A DNA stretch of 64,000 bases from Symbiodinium natans. Its lineage: Eukaryota > Sar > Dinophyceae > Suessiales > Symbiodiniaceae. The position numbers and the translations under genes are program-made. This document shows, one piece after another, positions 50,596 through 61,040 of the stretch. The notes beneath the pieces were generated by a model. The model made no database searches. It saw only the letters and a program-made list of their open reading frames with translations, and was not told where the DNA came from. The first letter of the stretch is position 1. Every line of letters starts with the position of its first letter. The DNA is taken from assembly GCA_905221605.1 (NCBI GenBank), contig CAJNDS010002424.1, positions 1,201,709 to 1,265,708 of the forward strand. The letters are read 5' to 3'.

Positions 50596-50820
50596 TTAGC
50601 TCAAAGGGCTGCATGCCGGATTTGGGTTGGTTTCTTTGGGGAACATTGCCGCGAAACGCCGAAGCTGCCACAACATGAGCTGGGCCCAGCGCGGTTCCAT
50701 GTGCACCTGAATGCACTGCGTGGATGAGAGCCAGTTGGGGTCAAGCTGGGCACGATTCGGGCCATGGAACCCCAGAAAATTGAACACTGGCTGTAGAGCA
50801 TCTGTCACCAAGACTGTCAA
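50596..50820 (-). CDS. Possible minus-strand coding segment, uncertain
   Basis: The reverse frame encodes FGFHGPNRAQLDPNWLSS-like sequence (GFHGPNRAQLDPNWLSSTQC, IQVHMEPRWAQLMLWQLRRF), more protein-like than the forward frames, which contain stops. It would be the only minus-strand gene in the window. The neighbouring minus ORFs at 50913-51123 are less convincing. No family recognised. Confidence 0.3.
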   Translation of the reverse strand: MTVLVTDALQPVFNFLGFHGPNRAQLDPNWLSSTQCIQVHMEPRWAQLMLWQLRRFAAMFPKETNPNPACSPLS

Positions 50821-51295
50821 AGGTAAAGGTGCCGGCAGTTGACAAACACATCTTCATGAATCATGCTACGTACATGTAATGCTCATGGCGCTTATGTTTA
50901 TTCCAAGCATTATCAACGCTGTCCGTACTTGCTACCGCAGTACGTCGTAGGTTGCCTCAAGCACCGTCCTCGCTTCGCATAGGTTCGGCCAGGGCTCCTG
51001 TCTGAAATCATGCTGGCGCCCTCCCGACACTCGATGCGCTCTTCTGTCCGAGAGCCTCCAGTCGTGGGCCACGCGAGTCGGAGGAGCTCCACCATACACT
51101 CCAGATGCTGGGGCCGAACTCATGTGGACAGAGAGAAGTTTAAACCAAGGCCCTAAAAACCCTAAACCCTAAACCCTAAACCCTAAACCCTAAACCCTAA
51201 CCCTAACCCTTGTAAACCCTCAAGGACTTGAAGTGGTGAGCCCCCCACACCTCAGGGGTTCGCTGCAAGCTGGGCCCTGCACTCTCGAACCCTAA

Positions 51296-51420
51296 ACCCT
51301 AAACCCTAAACCCTAAACCCTAAACCCTAAACCCTAAACCCTACACCCTGAACCCTGAACCCTGAACCCTGAACCCTGAACCCTGAACCCTGAACCCTAA
51401 ACCCGAACCCTAAACCCTAC
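51296..51420. repeat. CCCTAAA to CCCTGAA array
   Basis: Eight CCCTAAA units followed by eight CCCTGAA units. Confidence 0.95.
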
Positions 51421-51572
51421 CTGGGACCCTCTCTACCTCCTGCGTGATGGGTTATACCTAGAAATGAAGGGTAGCTACCACTAAAACTGTAGGTAAATAG
51501 CATCCCTAAACCCTATTCCCTAAACCCTAAACCCTAAACCCTAAACCCTAAACCCTAAACCCTAACCCTAGG

Positions 51573-51675
51573 ATCGCGCAGTTTCGACACCGCGACGATC
51601 TCCCGGCATTCGACCACGCTGACCAAATCCGAGGATGACGATCTCGTGGTGATGCCCGGCCGTCCAAAACCCTAA
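51573..51675 (+). CDS. Candidate terminal exon
   Basis: SFDTATISRHSTTLTKSEDD, DLVVMPGRPK then TAA. Acidic cluster then a conserved-looking DLVVMPGRP. Array upstream. A shorter overlapping frame exists. Confidence 0.45.
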
Positions 51676-52760
51676 GCCCTAAGCCCTAAACCCTAAACCC
51701 TAAACTCTGGGAGGGGTGCCGGGGTCAGAATCTGAAGAGTCTGAAGGGTGTCTAGACTTGTGATGGCCTCTACCCACACGAAAAGGGTTTCCTGTCCAAT
51801 ATTCAACAAACAAAAAAATCCCAACAAAATCACCGGAAAACCCAAAAAGAAACAGAAACACAGACTCAGAGGAAAAACAAAGCCTAATCAACAACAAATC
51901 AAATTTAACAAACAAAAATCGTCAAGCACCAATCAGAGAATAATCAACCTCCGAAAATCTTATAAAAATCAAAAAATAGTCAGAAATCAATCAAAAACAA
52001 TCAAACAGTAATCAGAAAACCATCAATGCCCGAAAAACTCCCACAAGAATCAAAGAACTCACAAAATGATCAAAAAAACTATCAACAACTAATCAAAAAA
52101 ACAATCAGCCACACCCCGGCCCCAGGCTCCGATTTCGTTCTTGGTTTCTTATTTGATTTTTTCTGCGGATTCGGCAGGTTCTGAGTTCATTATTTTGGGC
52201 TAGCATTTTTTGGTTTTTGTTTGATTTTAATTTTATTTTGCTTTTGAGTAAGCCCACAAAAACCTTTTCGTGTGGGTAGGAGAGGTCCGGTGGGCTCTTT
52301 CGTTTCAGGCTGTAGGCTCTGCCGCTCTGATTTTAGTGCATGGCTGTATGCCTGCGATCAGGCTGTTGGACTACGCAGGCAAAGACCATTGTCTTTCCAT
52401 TTTGTCCATACATATCCACTTGACAAGCGCTGGGCTTAAGACTATTCAAGTTGCTCGCAAATATCTCTTTTCGGCGATGAAACTGATGAAAGCGCACACA
52501 GTTCTTCGTACGCCCCCTTCTTTCGCTCACGGATGTAAAAAGAAAAGGTATGAAGCCTGAAGGAAAGCCAGCGAAACGACCAAGGAGCTGATCCTCCCCC
52601 ACAAACAGTGGCCCTCCTCGCCTTACCAGGAAAGCCGATAAACGCATGTTTTTAGGGGGGGATCGGTCGGCGCATCAAGACAATCTACTCAAGCCCCCCC
52701 CCCTCCCCCCCCCCCCGTAAGTCACCCTTTAGAGGGTTTTGGTTTAGGGGTTAAGCATAC
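51676..52760. other. AT-rich AATCA low-complexity region and spacer before pair B
   Basis: A-rich CAATCAAAAA-type low-complexity sequence spans 51780-52115 and T-rich sequence 52135-52260. ORF 52270-52560 has no recognised motif. C-runs occur at 52695-52720. Confidence 0.6.
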
Positions 52761-52767
52761 AGGTCCT

Positions 52768-54114
52768 ATGGGTTGGGTTTGGGGCTTTGGTAGCTTAAGG
52801 TTTTTTGCTGTACTGAATCCCAATGCCCAATGCACCGCGAGGCACTCGACCGAGTCGTCTGGCCTGCCAGTTCACGCACTGGCTTCTGTCACTTCTCAGC
52901 CGAAGCGGCAGATTCCCTTGTGGATGCGGTGGCGTAAGTTCTGGGGTGTGCTCACGATCATCATCGCGATTGTCGGCGTCAGCATTTACAACCTGAATGC
53001 CTCGGACGCTTCCCTGCTGCGAAATGCACGCCAGTCTGTCAACTACCTTGCGGAAAGGCAGGCTGCCGACATCACCCGTCAACTGCGTACATCTGTCAGC
53101 AGCCTTCAAGCACTTGATGGAATTCTACAGATCGATCGGTGCAGCTCGGGCATCGCAGACTTTGATAGACTGGCAATGACCCTAATCGACACTTACAAGG
53201 GCATCTCCAATTTGCAGTTAGCACCCTTTGGAACACTCCAGCACATCTATCCTTTGGTGGATTCAACCCAAGACAATCGCGGTGCATTGGGACTCGCACT
53301 TCTGCTGGAGCCAGCCCGCGCTAGTTTTGCACTCGCTTCCATAAAGGCAAGAACCACCCAGGTAAGCGGGCCGCTGCGGCTCGTGCAAGGCGGGGTAGCT
53401 GCGATTGCACAGCGGCCCATTTTCTCGCGCTTCGCTCCGAAGTACTTGCCGGACGAGTGGTTCCTCGATATGGACGGGGTGAACCACAGCAGAATCTGCT
53501 CCATACCCGAGACACGCGACGAAGTGGAGTGCTCGTTTCCTGGTCCCCCGGATCCGACTGGCGATCCCACATATTTCTGGGGCTTTGTCATCATGCTGAC
53601 TCGCATCGAAGACTTCCTTGCTACAACGTCACTGGCGTCACTGGAGAGGGAAGGAGAAGGAAGCGTTGCCGGTATCTCCCGGTTTGCCTATGAGCTCTCG
53701 GATCCAAGCCCACACCCTTCACTGGCAGACGTGGGCGGCATATGGCAGCGCTCCTCGAACACGGACGCGCTGAGCGACTCTGTCATCGTGGACGTGGCCG
53801 TGGAAGAGTTCGGGTTTCGCTGGATCCTCAAGGTCGCACCAATGGAGGGGTGGCGAAGTCATAGTTGGGTAGCATTTTTTACATGCTTAGTAAGAGAACT
53901 TAAAACCCAATAAGGAGTAGAAGCTTAAAGTTCTTTATATATTCTCCCAACCATGAACTATAGGTGGCCGGTGGTGTCGGAAGATTTCTGGAGGCAGCTC
54001 CTCTTGGTATTGCCTCTTACAGCGATGCTGGGTGTGCTTCTCGGTGTCTACATCATCTTCGCCCTGCGGAAGGAGGCGATGAAGCTACAGGGCCTGGCAA
54101 GATACTGGGCTTGA
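52768..54114 (+). CDS. CHASE-domain membrane protein, copy B
   Basis: Paralogue of the gene at 28907-30433. Exons 52768-53849 and 53964-54114 join in frame to 410 codons plus TGA. First helix FWGVLTIIIAIVGVSIYN, CHASE core (FDRLAMTLIDTYKGISNLQL, APFGTLQHIYPLVDSTQDNR, GPLRLVQGGVAAIAQRPIFS, YFWGFVIMLTRIEDFLATTS), second helix LLVLPLTAMLGVLLGVYIIF and a short tail LRKEAMKLQGLARYWA. As in copy A, no catalytic output domain follows. Alignment with copy A begins around RQIPLWMRWRKFW; residues before it differ, and the Met at 52768 lies in telomere-like sequence, so the true start may be in an upstream exon. One private GT-AG introner (family B). The SHQW copy B gene follows. Confidence 0.75.
53855..53962 (+). 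mobile_element. Introner family B in CHASE copy B only
   Basis: GAAGTCATAGTTGGG at the left, CCCAACCATGAACTATA at the right, GGTGGC at 53849-53854 and 53963-53968. GT-AG splicing (53850-53963) gives MEGWPVVSEDFW, uninterrupted in copy A. Confidence 0.92.
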
Positions 54115-54328
54115 AAGAAGGAGGCTTTTTCTCGTTGTTCTTGATTCTGCTGGGTTTGGGGGCTTTGTGCGTGCTCCAGAGACGTTGAAATGGAGCAAAG
54201 CTTGGGTGTTAAACTCTGCATTCTTGACAGCTCATACAGTAATGATATCGTGGATTTTGAGAGCATAATGTTTGTACTGATTCCGATCTTCCTAAGCCGT
54301 GATCCTGTAATGCAGAGCTCCAGGATAC

Positions 54329-57300
54329 CTCAAAGAGCAGAAGGTCTTGGCCATCGAAAGTGCTGTGCACAACTTGAACACCTTTCAGTGCTCGATGCAG
54401 CTGGGTTCAGGAGTAAGGATTCAGGAACAAGTCCAAGCTTGCAACGGTTTGAGAAGGTTCCGTTTGCTCCCGACTGGAGGGTTCATTTGGCTAAATGCAA
54501 GTACGCTTGCATGAGCATTCAGGGGCTCAGAGCGAGAAAAGTTGTGAGACAAGCATACTTCGGCCCAACGCTAAACCAGGTCGACCGGTTCTGCCCGGCC
54601 CGAGAATCTACCCCAAATCACGGGCCCCGAATCCCCATAAACATGAAGCCCTCAACCCTTAAACCCTAAACCCAACAACTCGAAGCCCCAGACCTTAAAC
54701 CCCATAAACCCTAAGCCCGAAACCCATAAACCCTAAAACTCTAAAACCCTCAACCCTCAACCCTGAACCCTAAACCCTAAACCCTAAGCCCTAAACCCTA
54801 AACCCTAAACCCTACTATTCGGAAGACGGGGTTGCTCGGAGTCCACACTGGCAGCTTTGGATGCTTACAGGTTTGGTTTCGCGGGCTACCCATTGGCCTC
54901 GATTAGGGTTTACGGTTTAGGGTTTAGGGTTTAGGGTTTAGGGTTTAGGGTTTAGGGTTTAGGGTTTAGGGTTTAGGGTTTAGGGCTCAGGGTTTAGGGC
55001 TTAGGGCTTAGGGCTTAGGGCTTATAGGGCTTAGGGCTTAGGGCTTAGGGCTTAGGGTTTAGGGTTTAGGGTTTAGGGTTTAGGGTTTAGGGTTTAGGGT
55101 TTAGGGTTTAGGGTTTAGGGTTTAGGGTTCGAAGCAAAGGGCTCCTGATCATCCGACGCGGCTAATTCTCAAGGCCCCCTCATTACATTGTCATAGTTGG
55201 GTAACATTTTACATTCTTGAGGGTACTTAAACCCAATAAGGAATATAAATTTAGATTTTTAAGACTATCCCAACCATGAACTAGATTAGTCAACTTGCAA
55301 AAGCCTCAACCCTGCAAGCGCCCCCTAAGCGCTAAACTCTACTCATACATTTATTGAGGTGTATGTTCAGGAGCCTTAGAATCCAAAGTGTCATGATGAC
55401 TAAATGCTGTCACTAGCTTGTCGGGCTTCTTTTGAACATTCTCCTGAAGCAATTCCTAGTGAGAGCCAATCCCCAAACCCTAAACCCTAAACCCTAAACC
55501 CTAAACCCTAAACCCTAAACCAGGTATCTCGTGGAGCTGGGCGACTTCTTGGAGATGGGTGGGCTGGTCTGCCACGAAGACGCGCGGGATGCCAAGAAGC
55601 TTTGTTGCTTTGATCGCCCGGCCGCTCGCTCGCCTGCTAGTACTTCTTCATTCTCTAAGCATTTGAGAAGCCCTGAACCCTAAACCCTAAAGCTCGCTAA
55701 GCCCAAAACCCCCCACCCCCCAAACCCCCCAAACCCCCAAAGCCCCAAACCCCCAAACCCCCCAAAGCCCCCAAACCCCCAAAAACCCCCAAACCCCCAA
55801 ACCCCAAAACCGCAAACCCCCAAACCCCCCAAACCCCCCCAAGAACCCTAAACCCCCAAACGCCCCAAACCCCGCCCCCCCCAACCCCCCAACCCCCCCC
55901 CCAACCCCCCAAACCCCCCAAACCCCCAAAACCCCCCAAATCCCGTTTTTCCTAACCGCCCAGGGGGGGGCTGGGGTGGGGGAGTGGGAGAAGTCTAAAG
56001 TTTAGGGTTTAGAGTTCAAAGTTTAGGGGGGGTCTACTTGTCAAAGAGGGCTCATGAAAAGGAGACTTCATGGGCTCTTGGCGTGTGCCCTTCTTGGTGC
56101 CTTACTGTGATTTTCTCATCCTAACCCCTCTGTGACATGGGTAGTCTTGATTTAGAGAACTACCCAGATTTAGAATGTAAGCCACCCCATAGCGCATTAC
56201 AAGCCCCAACCGCCCCCCCCCTAAACCCTATAAACCTTAAACCCTAAACTCTAAACCCTAAACCCTAAACCCTAAACTCGAAACCGCGTACTATAGGAAG
56301 ATGTCGTGGACATCGCTCAGCTTTCTGGCGTGGTCTTCATCAGCCATCAGTGGACTGGCTTCGACCACCCTGACCCCCTGAACGTTCACTACGAGGCCAT
56401 ACTTGTGGCCTGCCTTGCGACTGAGAGCCATAGGGTTTAGGGTTTAGGGTTTAGGGTGAGAACCCTTGCTGGGTTTTAGGTTTCGGGCTTACTTAGGGTA
56501 GGCAGGGCCTTTTGATCTTTGGGTCGTTCCATGGTCCCTTAATATGGGCCCTTCACAGGTGGGACCCCGGACCCCTTATATATCCCAAAACACACCCTAT
56601 AAGTCCCACTTCAGAACGGGACCATATTAAGGGACCATGCAACCACCCTTAGACTTGATACTAGTTGTGAGTTGTTGTGCTAACCCTCTGTTGTGGTTAA
56701 GAGGGCCTAAACCCTCAACCCTAAACCCTAAACCCTACTTCAACCTAGGTGGCCATCAGGGGCTTGCAGCAGGAGGGCCTAAAGTGCGGCTACATCTGGG
56801 CGGACTACATATCCATCCCTCAGGCGAACAGCTTCTTGTGTACCAGTGGCGCCCATTTTTGCCTTTGATTTTGGGGGGGGGGGGGGGGGTTCTAGGTTCC
56901 CTTAGAAAATGACCCTAAACCCTAAACCCTAAACCCTAAACCCTTATTAAAAGCTGGTTACTGGGGCCACCAAGGCTTCCAGCAGCAGGCAGCCATCAAC
57001 TCCTTGGCGGTGTCTTGGTAGCCCAGTGGTACCCTTTTCCCTTTTGCTTGGTTCAAGGTTCCCTTCTAAAGCAACCAACCCCCAAACAGGGCTACCCTAA
57101 ACCCTAAGCCCTAAGCCCTAAGCCCTTAGCCCTAATCTGGTTACTGGGCTACCCAGGTGTACGCCTCCGTGTGCTCGTCGCTGGTCTGCGTGGCTCCAAG
57201 GTGCAGACATGCAGACACTGGAGCCTTGGAAGCTGAGCGGTACCCTTCTTGCCCTTTTTTGGGTTATGGGTTCCCTTATACTTATATAATATATATATAT

Positions 57301-58266
57301 ATACATCTATATATATATACATAACTAACTAACTGACTAACTAACTAACTAGCTAACGAACACCAGAGCCTTGATAGCTGGGTGGTACCCTTTTGCCCTT
57401 TTTTGGGTTCGGGGTAGCGGTACCCTTTTGCCCTTTGTGGGGTTCTGGGTTCCCGTAGGAAAAAAAACTAACACCAAAAAGGATGTCCTTGTTGTGATAT
57501 GGTGACTGGGCTACCCAGGTGCGGAGCTCAACATGCACACGTACTGCGCCCGGGGATGGTGTAGGCTCGAAGTTCTTGGCTTCAAGACTGGAACTTGCGA
57601 TACAGAGGACTTTGTCATAGAGAGATAACTTTTTACATGTTTAAGTGTACTTAAACTCAATACTGAAAAATTGCTTGTTAATACTATCTCAACCATGAAC
57701 TAGAGGAGAAGCAGCGGGCGGCATTTATTTGCGACGGGGACGAGCTTAGTCTCATCACCGACACGACGAGTGACCTCTCTGATGAGTTGATCCTCCACGT
57801 GCTAGGGGGCGCCTTAGATGCCCACTGGTACCACCCTTTTGCCCTTTTTGTGTTGGGGGTTCCTCCATGCTCATACCCAACACTCAACGACTACGTTTGT
57901 TTACCGGGCTACCAAGGCTCGTTCACCTGCTGCAACAGGAGCCATCCAGGGGGTGCGCTGTGTGACCGGCAGAAGATTCGGGATGTGCTGCTGGGCATCT
58001 ATTGGAGACTCTTGGCGATGAGGAGGGATGGTGACATGAACTGCGTGATCTGGTCAGACCGCATCCTACAGCTGGTGAGGACTGATCCTGAGAAGTACTT
58101 CCCCAGCCAAAGTTGGTATCGTTCAGATCGCATCGATGAGATGCAAGAGCATTTCGATGGGTATCTGCCGATCTTGCAAGTAATGTTTGAGAAGGACACT
58201 CGGCTAGAACACGAAGAGCGACTACCGGTGTTTGGCCGGAAAACGGCAAAAATGATGGCCATCTAA
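54329..58266 (+). CDS. SHQW TIR/HET-like protein, copy B (nine recognised exons)
   Basis: Paralogue of 31113-34887. Exons: about 54329-54415 (EQKVLAIESAVHNLNTFQCS), 55524-55620 (YLVELGDFLEMGGLVCHEDA), 56297-56404 (EDVVDIAQLSGVVFISHQW), 56749-56830 (GLKCGYIWADYISIPQAN), 56975-57009, 57157-57220 (VYASVCSSLVCVAP), 57519-57607 (ARGWCRLEVLGFKTGTCD), 57706-57808 (AAFICDGDELSLITDTTS), 57917-58266 (FTCCNRSHPGGALCD ... HFDGYLPILQVMFEKDTRLE, TAA). All phases agree from 55524 onward. The first junction (54415/55524) is not resolved with a normal donor, and the start codon is not identified. Same TIR/HET-like motif order and WCxxE glutamate as copy A. Five introns are private to this copy. Confidence 0.65.
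54905..55130. repeat. TTTAGGG / TTAGGGC array
   Basis: About 30 units: TTTAGGG, then GGGCTTA variants, then TTTAGGG again, within the first intron of SHQW copy B. Confidence 0.95.
55191..55284. mobile_element. Introner family B copy 2
   Basis: TCATAGTTGGGTAACATTTT at the left, ATCCCAACCATGAACTAG at the right. It lies inside the long first intron of SHQW copy B. Confidence 0.8.
55621..56296 (+). other. GC-AG intron private to SHQW copy B
   Basis: It joins FDRP to EDVVDIAQLSG. Copy A reads FDRPQDVASLA without a break. It contains a C-rich CCCCCAAA array (55690-55945) and CCCTAAA units near the 3' end. Confidence 0.7.
55690..55945. repeat. CCCCCAAA C-rich variant array
   Basis: Irregular CCCAAACCCCC units. 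Reverse ORFs (GVWGVWGVGG) are repeat artefacts. Confidence 0.9.
56405..56748 (+). other. GT-AG intron of SHQW copy B with family F
   Basis: Begins GTGGCCTGCC, carries TTTAGGG, family F (56527-56643: CCATGGTCCCTTAATATGGG ... GACCATATTAAGGGACCATG, perfect outer arms), ends with CCCTAAA and CAACCTAG. Same codon boundary as the family A intron of copy A. Confidence 0.75.
56836..56974 (+). mobile_element. Family A introner private to SHQW copy B (GCTTC duplication)
   Basis: GCTTC at 56831-56835 and 56975-56979. GC-AG. It joins PQANS to FQQQAAINSL. Left arm mutated (TTGTGTACCAGTGG), G-run and CCCTAAA units inside. Confidence 0.85.
57014..57155 (+). mobile_element. Family A introner shared with SHQW copy A
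   Basis: CTTGGTAGCCCAGTGG ... TTACTGGGCTACCCA, with GTGT flanks at 57010-57013 and 57157-57160. GT-AG. The CCCTAAG/CCCTAAA insert differs in length from copy A. Confidence 0.88.
57221..57518 (+). mobile_element. Compound family A introner private to SHQW copy B
   Basis: GA-AG intron. Left ends of family A occur twice (CTTGGAAGCTGAGCGG at 57225, CTTGATAGCTGGGTGG at 57368) and a third CGGTACCCTTTTGCCC start follows, with one right arm (GTGACTGGGCTACCCAG) and a TA microsatellite. It joins DTG to AELNMHTY. Confidence 0.8.
57608..57705 (+). mobile_element. Introner family B copy 3
   Basis: GACTTTGTCATAGAGAG ... TCTCAACCATGAACTAGAG. GA-AG. GAGGA flanks. The join CDTE|EKQRAAFICDG has the same length as copy A. 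Confidence 0.78.
57809..57916 (+). mobile_element. Family A introner private to SHQW copy B
   Basis: GCGCCTTAGATGCCCACTGG ... TTTACCGGGCTACCAAG. GC-AG. It joins VLGG to SFTCC; copy A is continuous (VLGGTFTCC). Confidence 0.82.
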
Positions 58267-59232
58267 CCGTGCTTTCACGGATATGCAATCATTGCATATG
58301 TACATTTGTACGAGGGACTTGTGCGTCTGCAAAAGTAGACGTAGCTAACCGCACATTCGCATATCAGCAGCTTCAAGAAGCAGCCATACCGCCCATGTGG
58401 TCAGTTCTCAAACAAAATATGGCCCTCTGTATTTTGGCCAATGCACTCGGTATGTGATATGAGGCTCCGCAATGTAATGGGAATCCAGAAAGACACCGTG
58501 GTCCGGAGCACTGACCATGTTTTTCCTGCTTCCAGACTACTCCTGGTCCAGCCAACTGCCTTGCAGCACATCGCATGCGCAGCCTAATCATCCCGTGTCA
58601 CACACTGAAAGAGGCAGTCACTGGGCGTTCTTCCCAAGGGAGTGGCTTCACTCAGGTCAGCATGCGGAGCATAAGCTGTAAGCCTGAGAACAAGTTTCAT
58701 TTCTGGCCTTACGGCCATTCAGGTTGACCCCCTTGTTCACGGCGACGCTCGCGACCCGAAGGTTAAAAACGAGAAACCCATTGGCTCAAATGCGTTGTGG
58801 GCGACCCATGATCCTCAACTGTTCAAAATTTCGGCTTCACCGTTCTCAGAGGGCCAAGCTGAGTAGGTCCTGCGTCATGTGGCCTGATTTGGCATAACCT
58901 TTAAAGTTCTATGAGCCCATAAAGCCATATAGCCAAGACACCACTCGGAGTTCTTCCTCGTACTGTAGCAAGTTCTTGATGAGGGTTCAGGCTTTGAGGT
59001 TCAACCCCATAACCACAAATTCTCCCCGTGTCGTCAGTTCTTTCGACACTGGTGATCTTTTGTGGGGCTCTTAGGAGAACCCAAAAACATGACCATCATT
59101 AGAGACTTGGTAGCGCAGTGGCATGAAAACCCCAAAAAAGGTACCTCATCATTAGAGACTTGGTAGCGCAGCGGCATAACCAACCCCGAAAAAGGTACCC
59201 TTATTATAATATGGTTGCTGGGCTCATTACTA
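58267..59232. other. Downstream spacer and a family A pair
   Basis: Unique sequence (58267-59090) without supported genes, then a partially duplicated family A left arm (CTTGGTAGCGCAGTGGCAT at 59106 and CTTGGTAGCGCAGCGGCAT at 59160) and right arm to 59231. Confidence 0.5.
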
Positions 59233-59331
59233 GGAAAGCTGGCTGCGTCGTGGACAGGAGAGAGCAGTGCATTTCGCCCAGCTGCCTGCAGAACTTCCAG
59301 TCCGGTGGCCGCTGGGTCCAAGTGACAGCGC
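59233..59331 (+). CDS. Coding exon after a family A introner
   Basis: KAGCVVDRREQCISPSCLQN, FQSGGRWVQVTAQ. It directly follows the family A right end (GGGCTCATTACTAG). Cys-containing, family unknown. Confidence 0.5.
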
Positions 59332-60166
59332 AGGGTTGGTTTCGGGCCTAAACCCTAAACCCTCAACCCTAAGCCCTGAACCCTAAAACCTAAACCCTAA
59401 ACCGACCCCCGTTAACGGGAGTTCGGGGGGGAGAGGTGGGTGGGGGGGCTGGTCGTGGCCAAACCGTAAAAGCCCGAGCCCTAAGCCCCTAAATCCTGAA
59501 GGCTGAAGTGTATGGTTGTACGGTAGTGTTCAAGGCTTCAGCTTGTCTTGGGCGTCGCGGTTCTGTTTTCATGGATGTGGAAACAAAACTTTGCGGTAGG
59601 TTGTTTCAAGTCCGCGCACAGCGCGTAGAAGCATAGAGGCCGTAACACAGCCTTGTTTTGCCCACACGATCCCCCTCTCTCTCTCTACACACGTATAACA
59701 AACGAGATTACGACTTTCGGAGCTGCACAAACATGGACCCCTTTGTTAGCTTGTTCGGACATTCCCATTGACCCGATTTGCAGAGCCCCCCCAACCCCCC
59801 TCCCTGCCTCATCTGCACAAGGCTATGCAGTTGGCTGCAGTCTCCTAGAACAGGGGAGGTCCAGCCACTGGGCCAACGACTTAGGCTTTTGAGGGTTTAG
59901 GGTTTAAGTTTAGGGTTTAGGGTTTAGGGTTTAGGGAGGTCCTTGCCAGCGTAAACCTAGGCTCCAGAGCTTGGTGAATGCTCATGCTGCTGCGACAGAA
60001 AAGGCGCGTGGGCCTTTCTTCATTTTTTCAGTGCAACGATTCGTTGTATCACGCGTTCTTCTGTCGTAGCTCCGGCTTTCGCATGCCAGTGCCCTGAACC
60101 CATGCCGTTCTTGAACTCCTGAACCCTAAGCCCTAAACCCTAAACCCCTGAAAAACCCTGCACCAA
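59332..60166. other. Gap without supported gene
   Basis: CCCTAAA units (59350-59405), unique sequence, TTTAGGG array (59890-59938). ORF 59653-59892 unsupported. Confidence 0.4.
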
Positions 60167-60277
60167 GAACATCTGCAGAACCGAGGCTATCCGCCGGGGC
60201 GAAACGCGCGCTACTCCTTCCCAGGGCCCTGCCCGCTCAGCGCGGAAGGGGCGAAGACGGAAGAGCGCCAGACTTAG
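60167..60277 (+). CDS. Coding exon, product not recognised
   Basis: EHLQNRGYPPGRNARYSFPG, PCPLSAEGAKTEERQT, then TAG inside the following TTTAGGG array, so the exon probably ends just before. CCCTAAA lies upstream. Confidence 0.5.
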   Translation, partial: EHLQNRGYPPGRNARYSFPGPCPLSAEGAKTEERQT

Positions 60278-61040
60278 GGTTTAGGGTTGAGGGTTTAGGG
60301 TTTAGGGAAAGCAGGTTGGGGGTTTCGAGTTTTGTTGTTGTTGGGGTTAGGAGTCTGTAGGGCTTTCAGCGTATTGCAGGTTAAGGTCTATAGGGCTTCA
60401 GGGTTTCGGTGTAGGAAGTAATCGGTGACATCCAGAGCTGAGAGATGGACAAGGCCCACATTTAGAACCAGGAAGCCTAGATATGAGCAGAGTTCTCTTG
60501 GCCCTGCATTGACTTGCAAGTGAGTTTGGGTCCTGACCCCAAAAGAGTGATGTACAAGGCAATCTTTAACCTCCTAGTTTCCCTTTCGGGTTGGCGAGCA
60601 CGGAGAAGGAGGGATTAAATTGCTAGCACACCCAAAAGGCCACCCCGTATGCGGTGCAGTGTTGCCCAGTACCCCTCAACCCCCCCCCGCCGCCCCCGGG
60701 TTTTTAGGGTTTAGGGCTTGGGTTTACGGGTTTGAGGGTTTTGGCGTTTTTGCGTTTTTGGGTTTTCAAGGTGTTGTTGTTTTTTGCGTAGGGTTTTCAA
60801 GGTTTTTAAGGGTTTTCAACGTCTGCTTAGGGTTGCAGGTGTTAGGGTTTGGTTTTAGGGCTTTAGGGTTTAGGGCTTATAGGGTTTTAGGGTATGAAGC
60901 GACAAGCACTGCCAATGACGAAACCCTCGCAACCCTATCTCCCCATTGTACGTTCCAGAGTCTCTATATAAACCCTGGCACAATACCATATACCACATAT
61001 ATGTGTGTTTTACTTGTTGTATATATTTATGTCTTTATTT
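60278..61040. other. Gap with degenerate TTTAGGG and T/G-rich sequence
   Basis: TTTAGGG remnants (60272-60310, 60700-60900) mixed with TTTTTGCG/TTTTCAAGG tracts. No exon accepted. Confidence 0.4.

Noticed and set aside
51748-52011. Lys/Asn-rich ORF (KNPNKITGKPKKKQKH)
   Set aside because: A-rich low-complexity AATCA sequence, no motif, no exon borders.
55687-55939. Glycine/tryptophan-rich minus ORFs (GVWGVWGVGG)
   Set aside because: Reverse translation of the CCCCCAAA array.
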